The position numbers and the translations under genes are program-made. Shown here in pieces: positions 13,027 to 25,666 of a stretch of 64,000 nucleotides of DNA. This stretch comes from Blastomussa wellsi. Lineage: Eukaryota; Cnidaria; Anthozoa; Scleractinia; Plerogyridae. Under the pieces are notes generated by a model. The model did no database searches and was not told the DNA's origin. It saw only the letters and a list, made by a program, of their open reading frames with translations. Position 1 is the first letter of the stretch. Each line of letters starts with the position of its first letter. The stretch lies in assembly GCA_947652115.1 (NCBI GenBank), contig OX393561.1, positions 1,741,172 to 1,805,171 on the forward strand. Reading direction: 5' to 3'.

Positions 13027-16000
13027 TTTACAAGCCATATTCATGTATCCGATTTCTTAGTTCCCTCCTCCCCTCCCCCCTCATTCAATGCAAAATCACG
13101 TCATATGACTAAACATAATGTACAGCAAAACTTCAGCAGTGATATGGGGGAAGGGGGGAGGTGGGCTCATGACAACAGCAGGAGCCGTGCTAACAGCGAT
13201 AGTTTAGATCCATGTTGAAATCAACTGAATTCTCAGCACCTTCCCAACTACTTTTGTCTGTGCTTGTAGGTGCAAGAAGAATATTAAAGCAGCGTCAAGG
13301 GTTAGTTCTGTGTCAAAAGCTTTTAGTTTGTCCGAAATTCAGTTACCGCAGATTCCCGGTATCCAGAAATTAGTGACGGATTTCTGCCTCATCACACTTG
13401 TTAAACACGAAAAGGTTAAGCTTAAATAATAAAGAGGTAGGAGATGAAAGTTGAAGGGAGCTTTTCAAAACCGCCGAGAATTGTCCTTTGCATTCCTCCA
13501 CATTTTAAGGTCGTTTTATAACGCCGGGGGTGTACTTGACCCATGTTTTATAGGGGTGCTGCTGGGGGTTTGAAATCCTGTGAGTGGAGTGCAATTCGGT
13601 CTGCAATCATACGAGTGAGTGATTAACAGAGGGTCCTGAAGGGGTAGAATGGGAACTGGGATTGGCCTGTTTTTGCACTGGGAAAATGGGATTTGGGTGA
13701 CTGGGACTGGGATTTGGTCACTTGGAATGGGAAAAATTGTGAACAATGAGAATGGGCTAATGGGATAAATATCTTTTACCCATGACCAGGCGAGACATCA
13801 CTTATTTCCTGGATTGAGAAACGCCAGAAAATTGTCCAAGCGCCTTGTTCGTATCAATTTTTAGCATGTTTAGCGAGCACGTTATATAAGTGTGTAAGTG
13901 AGTAAAAGCATCCGTATTACAAAGCATCCGTATTTTTATGAAAATGGCGGAAGCATAGTTCTAATGCCAGAATCCCTGGTGACAGTGACTCTGAGGAAGA
14001 GGTAGAATGCATTCTTACATTAAACAACATTGAGCCAGGATTGGAAGAATAAGCAAACTTACAAGTCGAGAATACGTTCTAGTTCGCAAAGTATTCTCTT
14101 GGCCAGAAAACAGACTTCCTATAGGCAGGAATGTGAAATGTCCTTAACCTGTAACCTAAATAATCGATATCATTATACATTGCTGTAACTATATGACCTA
14201 TCTGTCTTCTTACTGGCCGAGAGCCTATAGTTGATCGCAACCTACATATAGATTATTCATTAAACACTCTGTAGGTTGTGCGCACAGTGTGGTCAATCTC
14301 GAGGGACAAAGTTGCGAAGGAACTGTACGAATACTTTAAGGAACTGGAGTTTTTTTTTCTCCAATAGTTTTATTATGCCGTAACTTTTTCACTTGCACGT
14401 TTCGGTACAGTCTAAAAGCATCCTACATTGTTTTGTTATTTAAATTGCAGCAAGTTAAACAAATTAGAGCTGTTTGTTTCACACCAGGCAATAGTTTTCT
14501 GGTTGGCACATTAATAACAATGGGTGACGTCACTGATATCTCCCCCCATTGTCTTCAGAACATATTCACAAATCATCGTGAATTTTTGCGTCTTTGTTGT
14601 AGCGTATTTTGATGTCGTAATTTGGAAGCGATAAAAAGTATGCATAACACTGGGATTTTTTCTGAATTCTGCTAGTGGAGGTGGGATTTTACGCACTTTT
14701 ACCAATTAATCATGCTATAATATAACAAAATTCGAGAAAAACTTCGCAAAGCAAAACATTTTGAAGATTTATCACCACTCTGATAAAAAGGCGATGTTTG
14801 AAAATGAAAGTTCTAGGAATATCAAGGAGTTTCAGTCGAAGAAAGATCGCGCGCATGTGCAGCACACAACCTTGTTATTGTACACTTTGTTATTTGACAC
14901 TTTAGCTGCGCGCGCTCCAATTTGGTCAAAAATAGGTAGGGCGGGCTAAGAACCAATCAGATTCGAGAATTTTGTTATAGCTATGATTAGGACAAAAATA
15001 ACATTAAACACCCACCCTGTTTTGTTCAAAGTTCTTTTTCTAGTCCTGAAAATAATCTAATGTTGAATGATGTCGGCCTAAATTAGGACTGATTCGCTTG
15101 AAATTATATGCCCTGCACAGGACTGAGTGATCAAAAATAAGACCCCATCCAGCGACACGTCCCCGCGTAGTCCATATAGGGAAAGTGCCCCCCGTGTGGG
15201 GGGAGGGGGGCGTAGTGAGATTTTGAAGATGTGTCGTGATAACGCTGCCCTGAAATCAAACTCACTTAGAAACCTCAACGAGAAGCGATGGCCCAGTCAA
15301 TAGTCCCTGCAGTGAAGTCAACAAAACTAAACTTAACTAATCGCTTACCGGCAAAAACGATGCTACCATCTACAAGAAAGGTAAAAGGGTCTAAAAGAAC
15401 AATTTATCTCCGAAAAATCACTGTACGTGACTAAGGTTAGGCATGCAATCATTCACAAAACTGGTTAAATAGCATCTACATTTGATCGTAACGTTTCCTC
15501 ACTTACATATCGGTCCTGTGCTTGTCTCTTGTGGCTTGTTTTCCTGTCGTTATTCATATTTTCTTGCTTTTTATGTTCGAACTGAATTGTCCGAAGCTAA
15601 ATTACTAAGTATACTTTTAGAGCACAAAATCAATCAAACGACTTGATTGATGAGCTAATATCTAGTCCTGAAAATGATCTCATGTTGACTGATGACAGGC
15701 TAGACAACCATTCATGAACGTTTTTTCTGATTTCGGAATTCGGATATGCTTAAACTGGACGAACGTCTTGAAACCATACCCTGTCTAGCACGACTCCATG
15801 CCCTGTTTTGGACGGACTAAATTATACGACCATGTTCAAGACAGAGGGGTCAAAAACACCATACCCCCAATTTTTTTCGGTAAAATAGTAATCACAAAGA
15901 ATAAAAAAAAATAAAGTCATAAACGAAAAAGTAAAGAAGAAACTAAATTACTGTAAACATAACACATATTGCTGTGTTAATAACATAATAAGTTGTGTTA

Positions 16001-16673
16001 ATAACATAATAAGTTGTGTTAAGATTTACACAGGTAAGTCTCCCGCGACTGCCGGTCTAAAAGGTTTTCAGTTTATATCAGTCATTACTTCGCAAAACTG
16101 GATTTCTTTGCAAGCGGACCTCTTAGGAAAAGACCTACATTACGTGATTGGCCGGTCAGTTTCGTTCCGAACACATGATGAATGTGTTCAGTTCTCCGCG
16201 AAAAATGTAACATTCATTGTCGAGTGATTGATTACTGTACGTTCTTTATTTGCTCGTTCTCGTAATTAAATCACCTCATTTTCTTCAAAATGGTGAGGAA
16301 AGTTCGTGTTAGGATATAACGTCTAAGATGTCAGTGAAAAGTTTTATCAAAAGTTTTGTGGAACAGCGTTTCTCTTTTGCAACATTTCAATTTGTTGTCT
16401 TAAATACCTAAAACGAAGAATTAGTCCAGGTGCGTAGCGACCACATACGCATGTGCGTACCTCGGAAATCTAAAAAGTTTATATATCTATTTCATGCTTT
16501 GATTTATGAAACATCCCCCTAGAAATCATGGGAAATGGGTTAAGGTTAGGTATATTCATTTAGGGATATATATTTATATATTTATTTAGGTATATTTTTT
16601 TAGGGAGCATGCCCCCGGACCACCTCAGTAGCTTACGCCTTCGGCGCTCGATTACCTTCTCCTTCCGTGTGTC
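13027..16673. repeat. Tandem locus duplication, copy 3 (truncated, no gene)
   Basis: This stretch matches 1-3660 but with more substitutions and indels than copy 2, including a ~60 bp loss near 16030 and an insertion near 16285. Similarity stops at about 16673, before the point where the domain exon would begin. No coding exon of the secreted protein is present. It marks the old right edge of the array. Confidence 0.85.
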
Positions 16674-16859
16674 CTAGACGGAAAAACCACGCTACGCCCC
16701 TGAATTGACGCATGGCAGTGATCATTCAGGAACATTCAATCCTGCGGTAATAACTTGCAAAGAAACTCATATGGAAAATATTAGGAAAGCTACCTTTCGA
16801 CAGATGTTAAACGTTTCAGTTAACTGACACGGTATTTATGGAAAACAGACATTGATTAA

Positions 16860-17015
16860 TTTTTGTACATCGTTTAATAAAATCACTTGATATGTAATTA
16901 TATTTTAAATTATAGATAGTCAATATCCATAGTTATTTTGTAGTAGTGGCATTATTTCTGGCCTGATGGATTTACCGTGTATAAATAATGAAGATGATGA
17001 TGATGATGATGATGA
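16860..17015 (+). repeat. LINE 3' tail with (GAT)n end
   Basis: The segment near 16964 (GATGGATTTACCGTGTATAA) matches the tail of the LINE remnant at about 44520. It ends in a GAT microsatellite at about 16988-17015, as such elements do. From 17016 to 18342 I see no gene. This interval should contain the promoter of UAP1 gene A. Confidence 0.45.
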
Positions 17016-18342
17016 TATGTTTACATTTTTCAATCAAAGAGCTAGCCGCGTCGCGAGCAACGGCTTTCTTCGCTTTAGAAGAAGGAAGGGTCGGTCGCCG
17101 GTTGAAAGCTACGCGTTTGTCGCGTTATCGGAAGGCTGCGAATGCTACGTTCACGCGGGATAACGTCGTGCATAATTTACTTGTCAGTGACAGCATTTTG
17201 TGATTTCAGTGTCTCATCTTGTCAGAAGGAAAATACGCCAAGAAAAACGTGGAGGATCTACTGTCTTGGTTCACGTTCTGGATGGGTAATTGGCATTTTG
17301 GGTATGTTTCTATTGGGTTACTTTACGTAGTTTGAAAATTGTGAATGCTATAAATGGTCATAAATTTCAAAAACGTTTTCGCTGAAGGAACGCACTTTTA
17401 CGTAGCTACTTCCAGGCGACTCGTTCAATCCTTTTGCCTTCGTTTTGTTATGGTAAAAAAATAAATTGACACAATGTGGTTTTTTATCTTGCTCCTTATA
17501 CCGCTTGTGGCGTCATTAGTTTGCATGTGATCAGCATCTGATGCAATGGAACAGATCTTTCAACAAGACTAATTCTGATTAAAGTATTATTATTAACATT
17601 GTTATTACAAAGTTTCTGTCCATTATGAGCATGGAAATCATTCTGACCGAGCTAATAAAAAATTACCTTGATCAGTTTTGGTGCAAAATTGGTGCACAAA
17701 AAGGCCAATATACCGATAGTAGATCTCGGCCTCACTTCAAGGGTTTACCAGAAAAGACAGTGTTTTTTTTGGCTGAGTTCAGACCGATATAGCGCCACAG
17801 CACACCACAAACGCATTTAATGTTTAAAATTGAGGTATGACACATTAAAAATGGCGCCAGTTTGTTAATTTTGTGCTAACTTTGACCCGTCTTTCGCGTT
17901 CTGTGCCACGTAAATTCTCAGAATTTATTTGTCCTCCGTCCTCTGAAAATAAAATTGTTTCGAAGTCTCTTATTTTCACAGGGCAACTGAGATTTTAAAT
18001 ACCGCTTGGGGTACCAGAGAGGTATAATAATCAACAAAGCGAAATTATTAAATGTATTTATAGCAGTAAAAATAAACAAAATTGGTAAATATTTTTGAAG
18101 GATAAAAAGTGTGATCCACTATTACCCAAACTGCAGCCTTGGAGGGTTTTTAACAGCGGAAATATTTATAATACCACCCCTCCCCAGAAGAATTTCAGCC
18201 ACTGCTGCTCAGGTACACGTGGCATTATGAAATCGAGGTTACCATAGTACAGTATGTTTCTGGGAAAGGGTTCTCCGAGCTCCAGAGTGCAGAGAGGTTT
18301 GTCGTTTGTATCTCGTGTTGTTTCAAATTTTTTTAGCAACAA

Positions 18343-19869
18343 ATGGATTACGATAAGTTAAAAAAAGACCTGGAAGACAACAATCAAGGACATTTGTTTC
18401 AGCACTTTGACACGCTCCCCGAATACCAACAATGGGTGTTCTATAACGATCTTCGAAACATCGACTATCCAAAGATCAACAGGGCGTTTGAGAAGACCAT
18501 GAGCGAAGCGAAAACCCTTGAAAAGAAGGACGAGAAACTACAACCGGTTCCTCCAGATCTTGTTGGTAGCGTCATCGGAGCAGACAACCAGACAAAAGTC
18601 GAGAATTGGCGAGATAAAGGACTTCAAATGATAAGCGAAGGTAAAGTCGCCGTTCTTCTTCTCGCTGGTGGGCAAGGAACGCGTTTAGGAGTTTCGTATC
18701 CAAAAGGAAGGTACGATGTAGGTTTACCTTCAGGGAAAACCCTTTATCAACTACAAGCCGAAAGGATCTTAAAAGTACAAGAACTGGCTTATAAACACAC
18801 CGGAAATAAATCGGCAATTGCTTGGTAAGTACTTCTGATTAAAGTCATTATTTAATTTGGTTTGGGCAAAGGGTTGAGGCGTTGAGCTTATCTCTTTTGC
18901 AGCACTTAAAGTGCAACAAATTTACTCTTCAGTTGATATCTTGCACGATCCACCCGTAATGTTTTTAAATTTGAGAAAGGCTTCTGCTTCACTTAGATGA
19001 ACGTGACCATAACAACGAGAGAGTTATTCAAAATCAGTGCATAATTTGTTTGTATGAGCGATCTTGTATTCGTTTCACTACCAAAATGGTAGTGCACTAA
19101 AAAGCTGAAAGTTTGCCCCCTTTACGGAGTAACAAAGCTTCATCGGGGTTATTTGTTTTTAAATGAATTATACAGTTGTAACGTGTTGATTCATCTGCAA
19201 AATATGATAATATGATCATAAGATTTTGCATATATGATGAGTTACCCAAGATTGGAAAAGAAGGATCAGTGCTTTGAATTGAATAATCGCTAGTTCGACT
19301 GCTTTCTTTTTACTGTTTTTTTTTTTCACTTTTGGCTTGTTCTGCCCAGACTTGTACAGCTGTATTTTCTGCAAAAAAGCGGAAGTGTTTTGTGAAGTGT
19401 GCAGCCCCATTGTATTTTGGAGCGGTGACATCTTCGAGGTTTCAATTTACAGCTTTTCAATCCAAGTACATGTAGTGCTTTTAATACACTGGCTCAGATC
19501 TTTCCAGCACTAGAAAGCAATTTATCTCGTTCTCTTGCGGCCCATGGAGCACAGAATAGACAAAAATCTGTCAAGTTTGTAAAGAGAAGTCCCATAGTCT
19601 CATCGTCCCATAGTTGGATATAATTTTGCAGCCCTCGGTAAGCAAACTGTTTGGCAGCTGTTACTTTTCTAGCAACTTGGTCAGTCAAGTGGGAAAGATT
19701 ATTTTCTATTGTTTCTTCTTTTGGGATCTGCAAATTTTATTTATTTATTTATTTTCCACATAAAAGAAAGAAAAAGATAAAGACAATAGGGCGAGGATTC
19801 CTCCAGAAAACACCAGGCTGATAAGGGGGGACCACCTTGGTTATCAATAATTAACAGTTATTCTTCGAA

Positions 19870-19907
<38 letters not shown>

Positions 19908-22900
19908 GCCATAGGCCGAGTTGGTTATTTCAGCTCATATCCGGCAAGTCCAAGAAGAATAACTGTTTTAGTAAATTTTCATTCTCGTCCCCAGAGGCAA
20001 CGATCCTTTTGGTCAGCACCAAGAGTCACGACCTCTGGCCGTCTCCAAAACCGAAAGTCCACGAATCACGGACTCGTTGTCGAATCTGACAATTCTGACT
20101 GGGGGTGGCCAGAGGTCTCGATTCCTTGGTGCTGATCAAAAGGATCGCGGCCTCTGGGGACAAGAATGGTAAATTTTCAACTCCGGTTATTTATATTCTC
20201 ATAGGAATTTTTAAACACTTGTTCAGTTGCGGACATTTCAGTTTGACCTAAACGAAGCGATTGTGAGAAAAAAGCGCGCAAGGCTAGTGAAAATCTTCTT
20301 CGTAAATATTCTATATGTAGGATCAATCACTGCTAAAGTTTTCCCTATCGCGGAAAATCACGGCAAACAATGTTGGTTAACAAAATTACTGCGAAGCTGA
20401 ACATTGTATTTCTTGTATAAGTCAAAACGGACGTAAATTTGACTGGCCTGTCTTGCCAAATCGATCTTGCAGGCTGATCATCTGACTGAAAATTTATAGC
20501 TTAGAATAACTGTGTTGAAATGAAGGTGAGAATCCCTCTGAGGTAAAGGACAAAATAATCTGTCAATTGCTGCACGGATTACAACTGATTGAGAATGAGA
20601 GGGACATTGATCTTCGAAGATGAAGATAATCGGCCGTCACAAGAATTTGTTGTTTCGTCTTCAACATGTTATTGACAGAATTTTAAGCTTAACTTTGTGA
20701 CGAAACTCTATTTTCACTTTCATAGTTTTGGTTTTCAGATCTTCATGTGAACGCCATGTTAATGCCGCTTTACTCGTTTAGTGTTGTATTTTTACCGGCA
20801 TTTTAATACAATTAAATGTTTCGCATCGAACTTTGTGCTTCTCCGATCAGTGGAGTTTGTTTATTCTCTTTAACTAAACAGTGCTTTTTATATTTAATTT
20901 CTCTGACTCGCTTTTGTAGTATTTCTTCTCGCGGCGAGCAAAATTGTAAACACAATCCGTCTTGTTTTCATCGTTGTACCATATTTGGTCAAGTTAAGGA
21001 TATTTCCTCAGATCCGTAACGCAGGGAACCAACCAGAAAGCTTAAAAATCAATATCCCGAGGTTGAAAATTTACTAATTATAATTATTTTATACACATAC
21101 TTAGGCTGTGAATGTGTGGCACCCCCGGGCCAAAAAGGCTGTATTTGTCTGTCTGTCTCTCTGTCCAGGAGCTTGCCTGAGGGGGAGGGGGTGGTTACAG
21201 GTAGAATTGAACCATGCCTAAAGCATCAACTTTGAGGACCAAATTGCAGTGTCCATCTACATCTATCAAACCATGTAATGTGTGCAATGATAGAAATAAA
21301 TAGTTTGCTTCTGCCTAGTGACCTCACCTTTTTTTCCGTCATGTAACAGATTTTCCAGATCTTACCCTATGAGAACTGCCAGTTGTTATCGATCACACCA
21401 CTGCAATACGTACGTGTACAAAGGTCCTAACATTTGGAATTCCCTCCCAATATCCATCATTGGTTCAACAAGCTTTTCTACTTATAAGCAAAAGATGATT
21501 GAATTTTTATTGGCCTGGGGGATGGATCGATCAGTTGACACAATTGTGCCGTACCACACTAGGAGATTGCCTATTTCCAGGAAATAGAGAAGAATAATCT
21601 TTTAAAATTTAAATATGCTTTTGAAGGTTTTTTGCTTTCCCTTTATGGCTTTGCTCACTGGTTGCAAGCTCCTTTCTTTCCTGTTCTTCAGTTTGAGGAA
21701 GAAGTGAGACATACGGGTTAGATTTTTTTCTTGCGTTTTCTTTATAAAATGTAGTCTTCATGATTTCTTATACTATAGATATAGTCTCTGTTATTCATGA
21801 TATATAGTAGTAGTAGTAGTAGTAGTAGTGGTGAGTAGACGTTCTTGTGGTCGACGAGGAGTCCCGGGGGAGGGGAATTGTATTTTTCTGTGTGCCCAGG
21901 GGTGGGGAATAGACTGCAAAATAAGAAAAAAATGGTACATGTATGCCCGGGGTGTGCCCGCGGGGGATGGTAACTTGTAGAATTGAACAAAGCATTAAGC
22001 TGGTACTGAAGCTGGAAAAATGTGAGTTGGTATCTGAAGTGAAGCAACAAGAAGATAGTGCCAACCATGGACTCTTGCTGTGCCTGTACAGCTGTATATC
22101 CTTAATTTATATCTTCAGTAATTCTTTTGTTCATTTCTCAATCTATACCATTAGGTATGTAATGACCAGTGAACACACCATGGAGGACACAAGAAAGTTT
22201 TTTCAGGAGCACAATTTCTTTGGACTTCAGAAAATTGATGTAATATTTTTTGAGCAGCATACGCTACCATGTCTAACTTTTGAGGGTAAAATCATTCTTG
22301 ATCAGCCTGGTAAAGTTTCAAGAGCACCTGGTGGAAATGGTGGATTGTACGAAGCTCTAAAGGACAAGAAACGCATTGATAAGATGAAGAGACGAGGAAT
22401 AGAATATGTTCATGTTTACTGTGTGGATAACATTCTTGTCAAAATGGCAGATCCTGTGTTCATTGGATTTTGTATTGATAAGTCGGCGGAATGTGGAGCT
22501 AAGGTTGGTGCACCTTTTCATTTTACAACAAGAAGTCCAAACGTGTCACCACGTTTAGTTAATTTACATTCTTTCATGCAATAATTACATTGTATCCATT
22601 CTGAGGACAGCTTACAATTGGCTTCTGTCTATATATTATAGGGCTGGAAATATTTTTTTTCTTGTGAAAGCACGTCATAGTACATGTAAGTCACCATTAT
22701 AGGCAAAGTTTGCTTCGAGCCCAGTGGCCCATACCGCCAGAGCTTATCCCGGTTTCCTTAGCATGGAGCGACTGGGAGTATTTCTACTCCCCCCTGGATT
22801 GGATGCTAGTCCATCACAGTGTTACCCCCCAGCAGTATTTTGCCAGTACCATTTATACACCTAGGTGGAGAGAGGCACTGTGAGAGTAAAGTGTCTTGCC

Positions 22901-25630
22901 CAAGAACACAATGCAGTGCCCCGGCCGAGGCTCGAAGTAACCATTATGACAGGTTTAAACTATAGTGAGATTGGTCGCCTGAATTATTACAGTATTGCAG
23001 TTTGATATAACATGTTGTCAATGCAAAAGATTGTGTTTCCGGCCCTTAGGCCTCACTTTCATGTGACTTCTGGTAATAGCCTGGATCAGTGTATCTGCAG
23101 TCTTTCATTATCTGCATGAAAGAATGTTCATTAATTAGAATTGGTCAAATGTTTAGGCTTCTAAGGTCTGTGGCTACAAAAGGTTTTGAAGATATAGCAG
23201 AGAATCGGGAAACCATTGCATGTTGTTTAATGAATATTCAACATGAGTGGTCTAACATTTACGCAATTTCTGTTTGAAAGGTTATTTTCCAGAGGGTATA
23301 GGGGGTGTGAAATATACCTTTGGAAATTCAGGACAGGTGGGGGGTCTTACCTGAAATTCCCTCTGTGGGTGGGGGTACGGATGTTTTTTGGAACCACACA
23401 ATGCGCCCATGGAATCGCTGACAGATGAAACGCTGACAGCACATGGTTTACAACTGTTGTAGAGGTCACTTAACAGGAATTTTGCCTTCATTTTTATGCT
23501 AAAATATTTTTCCTAAAGGTTAAAAGCTTCAAAAAGACAAGAGGAAAGTTTCTTGCTGAAATTGACAGACGAAATTTTTCGATTTAAAACAAAATTGATT
23601 TCTTTAACACAGTTCATAAAGCTCATTAAGTTAATCGCCAGCTGGCAACTGAATGTAAATGTAGCATATGTTAGCAAAAACTCTGGCTGAAAATTATGAA
23701 TATATAGTAAATGGGTTTTATATTTTTTTAAACAGGTTGTAGAGAAGAAAAGGCCTGAAGAGATGGTAGGAGTTGTCGTGAAATGTGATGGAAAGTATCA
23801 GGTAATTACTCACAAAGAAACTTAATCTGTTGAATGGGTAAAAATTGAAACAGTAACTGTGAATCTGGACAGTTATTGAATTCACAGAAATGTCACCCAC
23901 TTGCTTATTTGCTGCTGAGATTACGAGGCAGCTTTTCTAATCATGTGCCATCAAAATGCACAGATTTCCATATTTCTGGATTTCTGATGTCTGCATTGCA
24001 TGTGCCCGTAGTATCAAGGGCAGCATTGCGGTCCTGCATGGTCCATTTCCAGGGCTCTACAACCACATACTGAATAGCTGGGACTTTGGAAATTAATTGC
24101 AAGGAAGGAAGTTTCAAGCAAGCAATCATTAAGTTAATATTTAATAATTTTTGTTTTCTGCAGCTTACATTGTGTAATCTTGTTAGTATGACCTGTATAA
24201 TGTACTTTCCAATCTCAAAGAGCTTGAACCATCAGCTGAAGGTGGAGTTGAAAAGATTTGACTTATAAGGGGGCTCCAGTTATTGTGGTGTCCAATGTCA
24301 CGCAATCAAAAACTAAATTCAAAAGAATTCAACTACTGCGGACGCTAATTAGAATTTAGTGTAGATGATAAATAATTAAACCATTTCTCCAAGTCTCAGG
24401 TGTGGTGTGCCATTCGCGAGTTATTTGCCGAAACGTTCCACCCAAATTTACAAAGCTCAGTATATGTATGTGCCATATTGATGCACTCAAAATCATCTGG
24501 AATTCAATTGTGCTATATAATAATAGCTTTTGGAACTCAAATATTCAAGATGCTCTGTTTTCAAAACGAAGGGTACTATTGAGCTGAAAATGTGCGAAAA
24601 TATATGTATTTTTAGTGAACCTTGCACCTAGTGGCATCAAAAATTTAGCAGGCCTAGTGAATTTTGATTTCAGAATTTTATGATGTCACATGAAAGAATT
24701 GAGGGCAAACTGCAAAAAAACTGCATGGACGGGAATTGAAAATGGTGCAATGAGGGCCCGACTGAGAGGGACACTTTGGATATGTCAATTCCAAGTAAAA
24801 TATTAAAATTTAAGTCATAATGTTTTAGACATGGCTTTGGAATGAAAGTCTGTTCCCTGAGATGTGCACATAAAGGCCAATCTTCTTCTGCTGTTTAGAA
24901 GGAAATCATAATTTTTATGATTCTGTTCTAATGTTTGTTCTAATGTTACATTTTGTCAATGAAAACGACTTCCAAACACAAGGGAAATTGAATTTTTAGA
25001 TGTCACGAGAAACAGACTTCTGTCCCTGAGCAAATCTGAAACTACAGTAACTGTTGTGGAAAAGTCAACATATCCCATCCAACACCCTCAGTGCCCCTCT
25101 GTGTCCCCCATTTTCTCTTAGATTCAACTGTATCTATATAATTTTATGTACAACATATCAACAAAGTATTCAAGGTGTTGACATACTTAATTACCCATTG
25201 CAATTGCTGCATGTTGTAACAGGTTGTAGAGTACAGTGAAATCTCAGAAGATGTTCAACAAAAAAGGGATCCTGATGGAAGACTCACATTCCGAGAAGCC
25301 AACATAGCCAACCATTTCTTTACTGTAGACTTTTTGGAGAAAGTTGTCAAGTAAGTTAATAAGCATATTAGAAAAATTCAGATCTTTTTATTAGTAACAA
25401 AGAATAATATAAAAAATTTGGCTTCTAAAAAGGAAAAGTCTGCTCCCCATCCCATTTGGAAGACTCAAAAGCGTACATGTCAAGCAATTTTTTGCCAGGG
25501 GGGGCAGTGAACCATTTGCCCAAAAAATTTTCCCAAGTTGCCTTGCCCAAATTTCTGTTGCTGCCCAAAAAAATCTGAATTGCCCAAAATTTGCCCCAGC
25601 CCATATGCCCATAAGAAGACTTAATCTTAG

Positions 25631-25666
<36 letters not shown>

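Noticed and set aside
16966..17330. Several overlapping short frames with a poly-Asp or poly-Met run
   Set aside because: They result from translating a GAT microsatellite at a LINE tail.
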